This document shows positions 8,071-16,708 of a DNA stretch of 64,000 nucleotides, in pieces. The stretch is from Sporomusa acidovorans (GTDB lineage Bacteria > Bacillota > Negativicutes > Sporomusales > Sporomusaceae). The notes below the pieces were generated by a model. That model was not told the DNA's origin and searched no databases. It saw nothing but the letters and a program-made list of their open reading frames with translations. Made by a program: the position numbers and the translations under genes. The DNA is taken from the NCBI RefSeq assembly GCF_002257695.2, contig NZ_CP155571.1. The stretch is one strand, 5' to 3'. Numbering within the stretch: the stretch's first letter is position 1; every line of letters begins with the position of its first letter.

Positions 8071-9033
8071 CTAGTTTTTATTCTTTTGTTTTGACTGCCG
8101 AAAAAAATAAGGAATAATGGCCGCAAGCGGTTGCTGGTATAAAATGGTCATGGTTGCCGGTATGGCGACTGTATGAGGAAAAAAGGTCAAAGCCAATACG
8201 ATACCGAAACTGGCGTTTCGCAAGCCGACACAGTAGATCATTGCCCAAGCGATTTCTCTTGAGCGATTCTTAAAGATAAAAGAGCCTAAATAACCTAACA
8301 AGTAGCCTGCAGCTACCAGAAGCATAGTGGCCAGGATGATTTTAAGTGTTGATAAATCCCAGGAAATGTCGGGACTTACAATGGCGGCATTAATAAATAT
8401 TACAATGAAGAAAGCTACTCTTGCCAAAAAATTACCGACAACTTTAAGCGAATGAGGCGCAAAGTTTTTCGGACCGTAATCATGGATTAGCATACCGATA
8501 ATACTGGGAAGGGTAATCATGCTTAGCAATTGCAGCATCATCTGCCCGTAATTGATTTGCAGTACTTGACCAATGATCATTTTAAAAAAAAGGGGAAGTA
8601 TTGCGGGAACAATGAGGGTGTCAAGAGTGACCGCAACCAGGGCAATTGAGACGCTTCCGCCTGTTATTGAACTCCAGATAATAGAGGTTACGCCAATGGG
8701 AGTTGACGTAGCAACTAAATACCCTAATTGGGTATTGTGATCACCGGTAAACAGAACAAGCCCCGTCAGCCAGCCTATAAATGGCGTCACAACATGAATA
8801 AGTATAAGTATCCATAGTGGAATAACCGGTTTTTTTAGTATTTGTAGAAATTCTCTTAAACTTGTATTCAGTGCGGTAATAAGCGTCATATAGGCAAAAG
8901 CGCCTACTGCTATCGTTCTTACTGCCGGTGAGTCAGGGATTGGTAATAAAAAACCGAATAAGAGGCCGGATAATACGATATAAAACATATGTTGCCCCAG
9001 CCACACGGTAAGTTTTGCCAAGTAGCTAATCAC
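8071..9033 (-). CDS. Bile acid:sodium symporter (SBF/BASS-like) family transporter
   Basis: A membrane protein of about 320 residues with around ten hydrophobic helices. It has the family's hallmark late motif GLRNASFGIVLAL and the crossover-like TSTPIGVTSIIW segment. SBF/BASS members move organic anions with sodium; the substrate here cannot be told. The start used is the GTG at 9033 behind GGGGGC, which gives a normal family length; the frame stays open to a TTG at 9102 that would add a hydrophilic 23-residue extension. It is the only minus-strand gene in this block and is flanked by mrdA and the min operon, with no sign of functional linkage. Confidence 0.75.
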   Translation of the reverse strand: MISYLAKLTVWLGQHMFYIVLSGLLFGFLLPIPDSPAVRTIAVGAFAYMTLITALNTSLREFLQILKKPVIPLWILILIHVVTPFIGWLTGLVLFTGDHNTQLGYLVATSTPIGVTSIIWSSITGGSVSIALVAVTLDTLIVPAILPLFFKMIIGQVLQINYGQMMLQLLSMITLPSIIGMLIHDYGPKNFAPHSLKVVGNFLARVAFFIVIFINAAIVSPDISWDLSTLKIILATMLLVAAGYLLGYLGSFIFKNRSREIAWAMIYCVGLRNASFGIVLALTFFPHTVAIPATMTILYQQPLAAIIPYFFRQSKQKNKN

Positions 9034-9203
9034 AGTAAAGCCCCCAATAGCAAATTTAAAAATAACATATTCCTCATGATACCATGATACCTCTTTCACC
9101 AATTTATATAAAGAAGGCTGGATATTCTGCAGGAAAATTAGTAAGAGAGGCGAATTTTAGTTAACATATAGATAATTATTTGTGGTAAAATTTAGGAGAA
9201 GAT

Positions 9204-9854
9204 ATGCGGGAGGATGTATTATTCAAAGGAAGTAAAGGCGGCCTCGAACTGGTGATAAACCAATCAGCTGATTTTACTGCTATCCTGGAGCAACTAAAGG
9301 ATAAATTGGAATCAGCGGCTCACTTTTTTACCGGCAATTCCGGTGTTAGAGTAATTTCCGGTACAAATAAGCTAACTGGTGATGAACGGCGTCAATTGAT
9401 TAATCTGTTAGCTGACTATGGATTAGCCCTGCACGAGCATCCCGATTCAAACTCCCTCTTGCCGGAATTTGTTCAGACAAAGGACATTCGTGTTGGCGAT
9501 AGTCCTATTGAATATTTTCAGGAAGCGGAAGGCGGGCAGACACTTATTGTTTCGAGAATGTTGCGCAGCGGTCAGAAAGTTGTATTTAACGGTTCGGTTA
9601 TTATTATGGGAGATGTCAATCCGGGAGCCGAAGTCATTGCCAGTGGCAATATTGTTGTTCAGGGCACATGCCGTGGTGTGGCTCACGCTGGCGTCAACGG
9701 CGACCAAACGGCTACCATTACCGCTGATAAACTAATGGCCGGCCAGCTAAGAATTGCTGGCTTAATTGCCAGGGCTCCCGATCATCAGGATGAACCTATG
9801 TGTCGTGAAATAGCCCGTATTGCTAATGGTATTGTTATTATTGAACCGGCATGA
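9204..9854 (+). CDS. minC: Septum site-determining protein MinC
   Basis: MinC inhibits FtsZ ring assembly away from midcell when bound to MinD. The 216-residue protein has an N-terminal FtsZ-inhibiting domain (about 1-100) and a C-terminal right-handed beta-helix with the repeated glycine pattern (SGQKVVFNGSVIIMGDVNPG near residue 122, then ASGNIVVQGTCRG). It is the first gene of minC-minD-minE, with AGGAGAAG 7 bp before the ATG. Confidence 0.93.
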   Translation: MREDVLFKGSKGGLELVINQSADFTAILEQLKDKLESAAHFFTGNSGVRVISGTNKLTGDERRQLINLLADYGLALHEHPDSNSLLPEFVQTKDIRVGDSPIEYFQEAEGGQTLIVSRMLRSGQKVVFNGSVIIMGDVNPGAEVIASGNIVVQGTCRGVAHAGVNGDQTATITADKLMAGQLRIAGLIARAPDHQDEPMCREIARIANGIVIIEPA

Positions 9855-9876
9855 TTGATAAATAGGAGGTACATGG

Positions 9877-10668
9877 ATGGGAGAAGTAATTGTCATTACG
9901 TCAGGCAAAGGTGGAGTGGGTAAAACGACGACAACCGCCAATCTTGGTACCGGTTTTGCCCTTCAGGGAAAAAAGGTGGTATTAGTTGATGCCGATATCG
10001 GTTTAAGAAATCTGGATGTTGTTATGGGCCTGGAAAATCGAATTGTCTATGATTTAGTCGATGTCACCGAAGGTAACTGCCGGTTAAAACAGGCACTCAT
10101 CAGGGACAAGCGTTATGAAACTCTTTATCTACTGCCGGCGGCTCAGACCAGAGATAAAAATGCGGTTACACCTGACCAGATGCAGCAATTGTGCAAAGAT
10201 TTGGCCGAGGAGTTTGACTATGTTATTATTGACTGCCCGGCTGGTATTGAACAAGGCTTTAAAAATGCGATTGCCGGCGCTGATCGTGCGATTATTGTAA
10301 CTACCCCGGAGGTATCTGCCGTTCGCGATGCGGACCGGATTATTGGTTTATTAGAATCGGAAGGTAAGCATAATCCCAAATTAATTGTTAATCGTATTCG
10401 TCCGCTTATGGTAAAAAAAGGTGATATGATGGATATTGATGATATCATTGAAATTTTGGCGGTAGATTTATTGGGAATTATTCCCGAGGATGAATATATT
10501 GTTATTTCTACTAACCGGGGTGAGCCGGCAGTTGCCAATAACTCGGCCCTGGCAAGTCAGGCTTACAGAAATATTGTCCGGCGGCTGATGGGCGAGAATG
10601 TTCCGTTAATGACATTTGAAACCAATGAAAGCCTTTGGGGTAAATTTAAAAAAGTATTAGGCTTGTAA
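9877..10668 (+). CDS. minD: Septum site-determining ATPase MinD
   Basis: MinD is a membrane-cycling ATPase that recruits MinC and is released by MinE. The 263-residue protein begins with the deviant Walker A motif (GKGGVGKTT near residue 10), has the VDADIGLRNLD motif and DCPAGIE as Walker B. It ends in an amphipathic helix (about 250-263, LWGKFKKVLGL), the expected membrane-targeting sequence. AGGAGGT precedes the ATG. Confidence 0.97.
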   Translation: MGEVIVITSGKGGVGKTTTTANLGTGFALQGKKVVLVDADIGLRNLDVVMGLENRIVYDLVDVTEGNCRLKQALIRDKRYETLYLLPAAQTRDKNAVTPDQMQQLCKDLAEEFDYVIIDCPAGIEQGFKNAIAGADRAIIVTTPEVSAVRDADRIIGLLESEGKHNPKLIVNRIRPLMVKKGDMMDIDDIIEILAVDLLGIIPEDEYIVISTNRGEPAVANNSALASQAYRNIVRRLMGENVPLMTFETNESLWGKFKKVLGL

Positions 10669-10696
10669 AGACTAGTACTTTAGGAGGGATAGCAAG

Positions 10697-10975
10697 ATGT
10701 TTGACCTTATTCAAAAGTTGTTTGGAAAAGAACCGCAAGGTTCAAAAAATATTGCCAAAGAACGCCTCCGGTTTGTACTGGTTCACGACCGTGTTAATGT
10801 GTCACCGCAGTACATGGAGGCTATCAAGGACGATATGATTAAAGTTATCTCGAATTATATGGATATTAATGAAACTGAAATGGAAATAAATCTGACAAAA
10901 AGCAATACTCAGGTAGCGTTAGTGGCTAATATTCCGGTTAACCGCATGAAACGCACAAATTTGCTAAATGAATAG
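10697..10975 (+). CDS. minE: Cell division topological specificity factor MinE
   Basis: MinE stimulates the MinD ATPase and gives the Min system its pole-to-pole oscillation. The 92-residue protein has the expected N-terminal amphipathic region (FDLIQKLFG), the anti-MinCD helix with AKERLRFVLVHDR and the C-terminal topological domain. It is preceded by TTAGGAGGG and followed by a terminator. A real MinE in a spore-former separates this organism from Bacillus, which uses DivIVA/MinJ instead. Confidence 0.93.
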   Translation: MFDLIQKLFGKEPQGSKNIAKERLRFVLVHDRVNVSPQYMEAIKDDMIKVISNYMDINETEMEINLTKSNTQVALVANIPVNRMKRTNLLNE

Positions 10976-10982
10976 TTATTGT

Positions 10983-11018
10983 GCAGAGTCGGGAAACTTG
11001 CTCTGCCTTTCTTTTTAT
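10983..11018 (+). terminator. Intrinsic terminator of the min operon
   Basis: A GCAGAG ... CTCTGC stem with loop TCGGGAAACTTG is followed by TTTCTTTTTATTT, 8 bp after the minE stop. Confidence 0.8.
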
Positions 11019-11028
11019 TTGTCAATAC

Positions 11029-11057
11029 TGGACGTAAGAGGGAAATACTATTATAAT
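11029..11057 (+). promoter_or_regulatory. Sigma-A-type promoter for rodA
   Basis: TGGACG (11029-11034) and a perfect TATAAT (11052-11057) are 17 bp apart, placed between the min terminator and rodA. It would give a leader of about 30 nt. Confidence 0.55.
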
Positions 11058-11092
11058 ATATAAGACATTGTTAGAGAGAAGGTTAGTCGGGT

Positions 11093-12199
11093 ATGTTTAA
11101 CCAGCGCCTCTTGCGGAATTTAGATTTTGTTCTTATTGGCGTTACTGTTTTAATTGTTCTTATTAGTCTGGTGATTATTGGCAGTGCAACTCATATCAAT
11201 AATCCGAGCGATGACCGCTACTGGTATGTGCAACGGCAAGGGCTATTTGCTGTAGTCAATATCCTGATTGTGTTTTTTATGTTAAACTTTGATTACAAAT
11301 CACTGAAACGATTATCCGGATTTTTGTATGTCCTTAACTTAGTTATGTTATTGGCCGTTATGTTTGTTGGCCACTCGGCATTGGGAGCGCAGCGCTGGAT
11401 ACAAATTGGTCCCATTAGTCTGCAGCCGTCTGAGTTTTCCAAGATTATTATGATTATCGCTTTGGCGCAAATCCTCGACAAGCGTGTGGGTAAACTGAAC
11501 ACTTTTAGGGAAATAATTCCCGTCTTTATTTATGTTGGCATACCCTTTATCCTGGTATTGAAACAGCCTGATTTGGGTACTTCACTGGTATTTCTTGCCA
11601 TAGTCTTTGGTATGATTTTTGTCGCCGGCATCAGTTTAAGGCATTTGGCGGTAATCGTTGGCGCCGGTCTTGCTTTTTTGCCGATTTTTTGGCATTTTTT
11701 GAAAGACTATCAAAAAAAGCGGTTAACTGTGTTTATTGATCCGAATGTTGATCCACTGGGATCCGGGTATCATATTATTCAGTCTAAGATTGCTATTGGT
11801 TCGGGCATGTTATTTGGTAAAGGGTTATTTAACGGCACACAAAGCCAGTTAAATTTCCTGCCGGAAAATCATACAGATTTTATCTTTGCTGTTATTGGGG
11901 AAGAACTGGGCTTTATTGGTGCAACATTAATTCTTTTGCTGTATCTTATTTTGCTTTATCGTGGTATTAAAATTGCAGGTGCTTCCCGCGATAATTTTGG
12001 TACACTTTTAGCTACCGGCATTACATCCATGCTAGCCTTCCACTTGCTGGTAAATGTTGGCATGACGGCGGGCATTATGCCTGTTACCGGGATTCCACTG
12101 CCGCTTATGAGCTATGGTGTAAGTGCATTAACTACTAATCTCGTTAGTATCGGGATATTACTTAATATTTATATGCGACGACAAAAGATATTATTTTGA
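11093..12199 (+). CDS. rodA: Rod shape-determining peptidoglycan glycosyltransferase RodA
   Basis: RodA is the SEDS-family glycosyltransferase that polymerises glycan strands for elongation with PBP2. The 368-residue protein has about ten transmembrane helices and the family motifs IQPSEFSKI-type (LQPSEFSKIIMI near residue 110), KQPDLGTSLV near 160 and the C-terminal GIPLPLMSYGVSAL. It stands alone between its own promoter and terminator, near its partners mreBCD-mrdA. Confidence 0.96.
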   Translation: MFNQRLLRNLDFVLIGVTVLIVLISLVIIGSATHINNPSDDRYWYVQRQGLFAVVNILIVFFMLNFDYKSLKRLSGFLYVLNLVMLLAVMFVGHSALGAQRWIQIGPISLQPSEFSKIIMIIALAQILDKRVGKLNTFREIIPVFIYVGIPFILVLKQPDLGTSLVFLAIVFGMIFVAGISLRHLAVIVGAGLAFLPIFWHFLKDYQKKRLTVFIDPNVDPLGSGYHIIQSKIAIGSGMLFGKGLFNGTQSQLNFLPENHTDFIFAVIGEELGFIGATLILLLYLILLYRGIKIAGASRDNFGTLLATGITSMLAFHLLVNVGMTAGIMPVTGIPLPLMSYGVSALTTNLVSIGILLNIYMRRQKILF

Positions 12200-12211
12200 T
12201 TCACAATCCAT

Positions 12212-12257
12212 GAGACAAATGCCGTGATTTTTTTCAAAGCGTTTGTCTCTTTTTTGT
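12212..12257 (+). terminator. Intrinsic terminator of rodA
   Basis: A GAGACAAATGC ... GCGTTTGTCTC stem is followed by TTTTTTG, 13 bp after the rodA stop. Confidence 0.85.
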
Positions 12258-12349
12258 TAAGCCATCGCTGTGTGCACAGTTATATTTTTGTAGTTTTGTC
12301 ATATATATTCCATAAGAATACTCCACGGTAATGTTATGGAGGGCTTACG

Positions 12350-13099
12350 ATGACAAAGCTATGGAATCATTTTAAAAAGCACTGGCAGTTTAGTTTTCAC
12401 AATCAGGAAAAGAATTGGCAATCTTATTATGAAGAAGAACCCGACTATTCATGGTTGAAAAAAACGGCCATTGCTTTAGGTCTATTTGCGGTTGTGTATG
12501 GTGCTCAGGTGTCAGATACTCGAATTGGACAGGAAGTTACGGGAGGGGTCCGACAAATCTTGGAGTATCAAACAGATGTTGCTTACTATACGGCAAGTAC
12601 GGTCGAATACGTTAATACACATTGGCCGAATGCGGCTAATTTGGCCAGCATTCCGGTTTTAAAGCAGGTTCAGTCAACCATTTCACATCCTGCTGATCCT
12701 TTGCGCTATATGACCAAGCCGGTAGAGGGAACGATAGCGAAGCAATACGGGGGGCAGGCCGATCAGGCGGCAAAACAAGGTATTCTGCAAGAGGGAATTG
12801 ATATTGCTGCTCCTACAGGGACAAGTGTTCAGGCCGCCGCTACCGGCAAGGTCAAAATTATTACCGACAGTTCTCAATTGGGAAAAATGCTGATTATTGA
12901 TCATGGGCAGGGTATTGAAACAATATATGGACGGTTAGGAGATATTCTGGTGAAGGAAGCCGATATTGTGAGTCAGGGACAAGTGATTGCCCGCATCGCT
13001 AAAGTTGGCAACGCGGCGCCCGGGCTCTATTTTGAACTGCGGGAAAACGGTAAAGCGGTTGATCCGTTAACCAGAATGAAAAGTGATTCTGCCAAGTAA
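12350..13099 (+). CDS. SpoIVFA-like protein with degenerate M23 peptidase domain
   Basis: A 249-residue protein with one transmembrane helix (about 38-55) and a C-terminal LytM/M23-like domain (about 135-245). The zinc ligands of active M23 enzymes look lost: the usual HxGIDIA is QEGIDIA, YGHL is YGRL and LHFE is LYFE. In Bacillus, SpoIVFA is likewise a degenerate M23 protein that holds the protease SpoIVFB inactive. An M50 protease of the SpoIVFB type starts 4 bp downstream, so the same regulatory role is inferred. Sequence similarity to SpoIVFA itself cannot be verified here. Confidence 0.75.
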   Translation: MTKLWNHFKKHWQFSFHNQEKNWQSYYEEEPDYSWLKKTAIALGLFAVVYGAQVSDTRIGQEVTGGVRQILEYQTDVAYYTASTVEYVNTHWPNAANLASIPVLKQVQSTISHPADPLRYMTKPVEGTIAKQYGGQADQAAKQGILQEGIDIAAPTGTSVQAAATGKVKIITDSSQLGKMLIIDHGQGIETIYGRLGDILVKEADIVSQGQVIARIAKVGNAAPGLYFELRENGKAVDPLTRMKSDSAK

Positions 13100-13102
13100 G
13101 GG

Positions 13103-13984
13103 ATGTGGATTATGCGGGCTGGGAAGTTTGCAGGGGTTGAGCTACTAGTAAATAACTGGTTTATTGGGCTTATCGCCTTTTTTGCACTATGTGGCCTGGT
13201 GAGTAAAGTACTATTGGTTTTTAGTGCTGTTTTATGGCATGAATTGGCGCATATGTTAATGGCTATGGGGTTAGGTTACAAAGTAAGGCAGATCGAACTC
13301 CTGCCTTTTGGGGCTGTTGCCCGTGTGGAACGTCTTGCTGATGCAGGGGCAACAAGTGAGATAATGATAGCCGCCGCCGGGCCATTGGCAAGCTTCGGTC
13401 TGGCGGCTTTATGTTATACCGAATGGAATGAGGTAAGTAACTGGCAGGACGTGTTCAAATTTTATGGTGAAGTTAATCTTATGCTGGCTCTTTTTAATCT
13501 GCTGCCTGCTTTGCCGCTTGATGGGGGGCGGATTTTGCGGGCAGTCTTAAGTTTAAGGCGCGATTACCGCAGTGCCACAGCCATTGTGGTTATGATTAGT
13601 TATGGTATTACCGGTTTGTTGGTTATTTTGGCAGGGATCAGCTACTGGCTGCATCGTACGGTCAATTTAACCCTGCTGGTTGCCGCCGCGTTTTTGCTGC
13701 TTACTGCCCGGACGGAAAATACTTTGGCTGGATTTCGGACTATGCGGATTCTGGCCCATAAAAAAGCGCAACTGCTTGCCCGCGGGATTATGCCTGCACA
13801 GCATCTTACCGCTATGGAAAATGCGGCCTTACACGACATCGTTCGTTTATTTGGCGCGGAAGAATATAATATTGTACACATTGTGGATCAAAACTTTAAA
13901 TTGTGTGGAGCTTTAACTGAGACCGAGGTATGGGAAGGTTTGCTGAAAAAGGGAATAAATTCAAAAATAAATGAGTTTCTGTAA
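13103..13984 (+). CDS. M50 family site-2 protease, SpoIVFB-like
   Basis: A 293-residue polytopic membrane protein with the zinc site HELAHM (near residue 46) and the second metal motif NLLPALPLDGGRIL (near residue 132), both intact, then a C-terminal CBS-like region. SpoIVFB cleaves pro-sigma-K in the mother cell. The gene directly follows the SpoIVFA-like gene, supporting a sporulation intramembrane-protease pair. The start could be the ATG at 13103 or one at 13112. Confidence 0.85.
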   Translation: MWIMRAGKFAGVELLVNNWFIGLIAFFALCGLVSKVLLVFSAVLWHELAHMLMAMGLGYKVRQIELLPFGAVARVERLADAGATSEIMIAAAGPLASFGLAALCYTEWNEVSNWQDVFKFYGEVNLMLALFNLLPALPLDGGRILRAVLSLRRDYRSATAIVVMISYGITGLLVILAGISYWLHRTVNLTLLVAAAFLLLTARTENTLAGFRTMRILAHKKAQLLARGIMPAQHLTAMENAALHDIVRLFGAEEYNIVHIVDQNFKLCGALTETEVWEGLLKKGINSKINEFL

Positions 13985-14118
13985 AAAAATAATCTTCAGT
14001 ACGTTGTATATATCTCATCTGTCAGGGTTCAAATTAGTGGTAAATGGAAAAAATAAGTCTTGATATTTCCATCCAAAAAATACATAATAATTTTTATAGC
14101 TATAATTTGGAGGTAACT

Positions 14119-15978
14119 ATGCAGCCTATAGACCCTGTTAGTCCTGCTATATTAAGCAGGGTAATGAAGCCGGCGCGCTATACTGGCCATGAATGGAACA
14201 GTGTGCGTAAGGATGATAATGCGGAGCTAGTCCGTTTTGTTTTGGCGATGCCTGATGTTTATGAAGTTGGTATGTCCAATCTGGGGCTTAAAATACTCTA
14301 TCAGATACTCAATGACCGCCCTGATACGTTTGCCGAGCGTGTTTATGCCCCCTGGGTGGATATGGAGGCCGAAATGAGAGCGGCCAATATAAAATTATAT
14401 ACTTTGGAAACAAAACGTCCGGTTGCGGACTGTGACATCGTTGGTTTTTCCCTGCAATATGAGTTGAGTTACAGTAATGTGCTCAATATGCTTGATTTAG
14501 CCGGTATTCCCGTAGAGGCGGCTAAGCGTGATGAAGACGGGCCGCTTGTCGTATGCGGTGGCCCCTGCGCTTTTAACGCCGAGCCGATGGCCGACTTTGT
14601 TGATTTTTTTATTTTAGGCGAAGCCGAAGAGGTAATCGGGGAAATTGCAGCCGCCATTGCCGGCTGGAAAAAAAACAACAAGCCTGGCGGTAAACCTGGC
14701 CTTTTACGGAACTTGGCGGGGTTGCAGGGAATTTATATCCCACGTTTTTATGAAGTAGATTACAGCCGGGATAGCCGGATAGGTGCCGTACGTCCAATCG
14801 TGCCGGAAGCGAAAACGGTTGTCGTTAAACGGGTAATCAATGACTTGGATCAAGTGCCGTTTGCTACCAAGCCGATTGTGCCGTTTATTGAAATTGTACA
14901 TGACCGCATTATGCTGGAGCTATTCCGTGGCTGTACCCGTGGCTGCCGTTTTTGCCAGGCCGGGGTAATTTATCGTCCGGTGCGGGAACGAAAAATAGAT
15001 ACACTGATTAACTACGTCCAAGAACTTGTGGATCATACCGGGTATAATGAAATTTCCCTGGTCTCATTAAGTTCGGCTGACTATTCCTGTTTGAGTTCTT
15101 TAATTACCGAATTGATTACTCGGTTTAAACAACAGGGAGTCAGCGTATCTTTGCCTTCACTTAGAATTGACAGTTTTTCTATTGATTTAGCCAAGCAAGT
15201 ACAGCAGGTGAGAAAGAGCGGATTGACGTTTGCACCGGAGGCCGGTACCCAGCGGCTGCGGGATGTAATTAATAAGGGTGTAACCGAAGAAAATCTTACC
15301 GAAGCGGTAACTGCCGCTTTTTCAGCCGGCTGGTCAACCATCAAACTTTATTTTATGATTGGTTTGCCTACTGAAACCGACGAAGACGTCGCCGGAATCG
15401 CCAGGCTGGCCCAGCGAGTAACCGACCTGTATAAACAGGTAAGGGGACGGAAAGGTGCCAAGGTGACTGTCAGTGTTTCTTCTTTTGTGCCCAAGCCGCA
15501 CACGGCCTTTCAGTGGTTTGGACAAGACTCGATAGAAGAAATTGAACGAAAACAAAAACTGTTGCGGTCGCTGATCAAAGACCGCAGCATCTCGCTGAGC
15601 TGGCATGATGCCCGCACGAGTTTCCTGGAAGGTGTATTTGCCCGCGGCGACAGACGACTGGGCAAAGTGTTGCTCCGGGCGTGGCAGCAGGGTGCAAAAT
15701 TTGACGGCTGGTCTGAACATTTTAAGTACGATGTCTGGATGGAGGCCTTTGCCGCCGCAGGAATTGACCCCGTTTTTTATGCCAGACGCGACCGGATCCC
15801 TGATGAACTTCTGCCCTGGGAACATTTATCCGCTGGCGTGGACAAAGCTTTCCTGATAAAAGAGTGGCAGGCTGCACAACAGGCAGCCTTTACCCCTGAT
15901 TGCCGCCATGAAGTATGCGGGGCCTGCGGCGTTTGCCAGGATCTTGGGGTAAAAGTTGTTGACTGGGGGCAGGCATAA
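14119..15978 (+). CDS. TIGR03960 family B12-binding-like radical SAM protein
   Basis: A protein of about 619 residues with a B12-binding-like N-terminal region and a radical SAM core. Its 4Fe-4S motif is CTRGCRFCQAG (near residue 275), followed by the Elp3-like TIM barrel. The C-terminal tail has several cysteines (CRHEVCGACGVC). The family is almost always next to the TIGR03936 partner and ribonuclease G; the reaction is not known. The start chosen is the ATG at 14119 behind TTGGAGGT; an earlier in-frame ATG at 14044 lacks a ribosome-binding site. The stop overlaps the next gene by one base. Confidence 0.9.
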   Translation: MQPIDPVSPAILSRVMKPARYTGHEWNSVRKDDNAELVRFVLAMPDVYEVGMSNLGLKILYQILNDRPDTFAERVYAPWVDMEAEMRAANIKLYTLETKRPVADCDIVGFSLQYELSYSNVLNMLDLAGIPVEAAKRDEDGPLVVCGGPCAFNAEPMADFVDFFILGEAEEVIGEIAAAIAGWKKNNKPGGKPGLLRNLAGLQGIYIPRFYEVDYSRDSRIGAVRPIVPEAKTVVVKRVINDLDQVPFATKPIVPFIEIVHDRIMLELFRGCTRGCRFCQAGVIYRPVRERKIDTLINYVQELVDHTGYNEISLVSLSSADYSCLSSLITELITRFKQQGVSVSLPSLRIDSFSIDLAKQVQQVRKSGLTFAPEAGTQRLRDVINKGVTEENLTEAVTAAFSAGWSTIKLYFMIGLPTETDEDVAGIARLAQRVTDLYKQVRGRKGAKVTVSVSSFVPKPHTAFQWFGQDSIEEIERKQKLLRSLIKDRSISLSWHDARTSFLEGVFARGDRRLGKVLLRAWQQGAKFDGWSEHFKYDVWMEAFAAAGIDPVFYARRDRIPDELLPWEHLSAGVDKAFLIKEWQAAQQAAFTPDCRHEVCGACGVCQDLGVKVVDWGQA

Positions 15979-16682
15979 TGGCAAAATTAAGGCTTAAAGT
16001 AACCAAAGGTGAGCCGATCCGCTATATTTCCCATCTGGATTTTGCCGGCGCCATTGAACGGGCAGTACGACGGGCAAAATTACCGGCCGCATATTCAGAA
16101 GGCTTTAATCCGCATATGAAGCTGGCATTTGCTTCTGCCTTGGCTGTGGGCGTGACCAGTGAAGCGGAATATCTTGATCTTGAACTAACAGAGGAAGCGG
16201 ATATTGCTTTTCTGGAAGACAGGCTTAAGCGGCAGTTGCCTGCCGGCATTGAACTTAAAGCGGCAAAATATGTCGCCCAGCCCAGTAAGGCTCTAATGGC
16301 GGTTGTTGATCTGGCAACCTATGAAATTTTTGTTCCCCTAATGCCGGGTGCGATTTGGCAGGCGGTTGAGACAGGCATCGATTGTTTTAATCGGGAAGTT
16401 GAAGTCATCTTCATCAAACAAACTCCCAAAGGTAAGCGGGAAATAGACGTCAAAGAATATCTGGCCGAACCAATACATGTAAAACAAATACCGGGTAAAC
16501 AGCAAGTGACCATAAAGCTTGCGATAAAAATCACACCAGGCGGCAGTGTTAAGCCGGTTAAAGTGCTTTCTGTACTAGTGGACAGCTTTGGTCTGCCTGT
16601 TGATAAGGATTCGGCCCTGATTAACCGGACAGGTTTGTTCATAACAGAGCGAAAGGTGCGGCGGTCACCTATTGATATGTAA
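15978..16682 (+). CDS. TIGR03936 family radical SAM-associated protein (DUF2344)
   Basis: A 234-residue protein with the typical start LRLKVTKGEPIRYISHLDF and SEGFNPHMKLAFASALAVG, the DUF2344 signature. In other bacteria it is fused to or next to the TIGR03960 radical SAM enzyme, and here the ATG overlaps that gene's stop codon. Together they probably act in RNA or ribosome-related modification, inferred only from the constant link to rng and rplU. No catalytic residues are assigned. Confidence 0.88.
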   Translation: MAKLRLKVTKGEPIRYISHLDFAGAIERAVRRAKLPAAYSEGFNPHMKLAFASALAVGVTSEAEYLDLELTEEADIAFLEDRLKRQLPAGIELKAAKYVAQPSKALMAVVDLATYEIFVPLMPGAIWQAVETGIDCFNREVEVIFIKQTPKGKREIDVKEYLAEPIHVKQIPGKQQVTIKLAIKITPGGSVKPVKVLSVLVDSFGLPVDKDSALINRTGLFITERKVRRSPIDM

Positions 16683-16708
16683 GATATTTAAGAGCTGAGG
16701 AACAAAGA

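Noticed and set aside
12350..13099. Active M23 cell-wall endopeptidase
   Set aside because: The expected zinc-binding histidines are replaced at all three motifs, and the gene is paired with an M50 protease.
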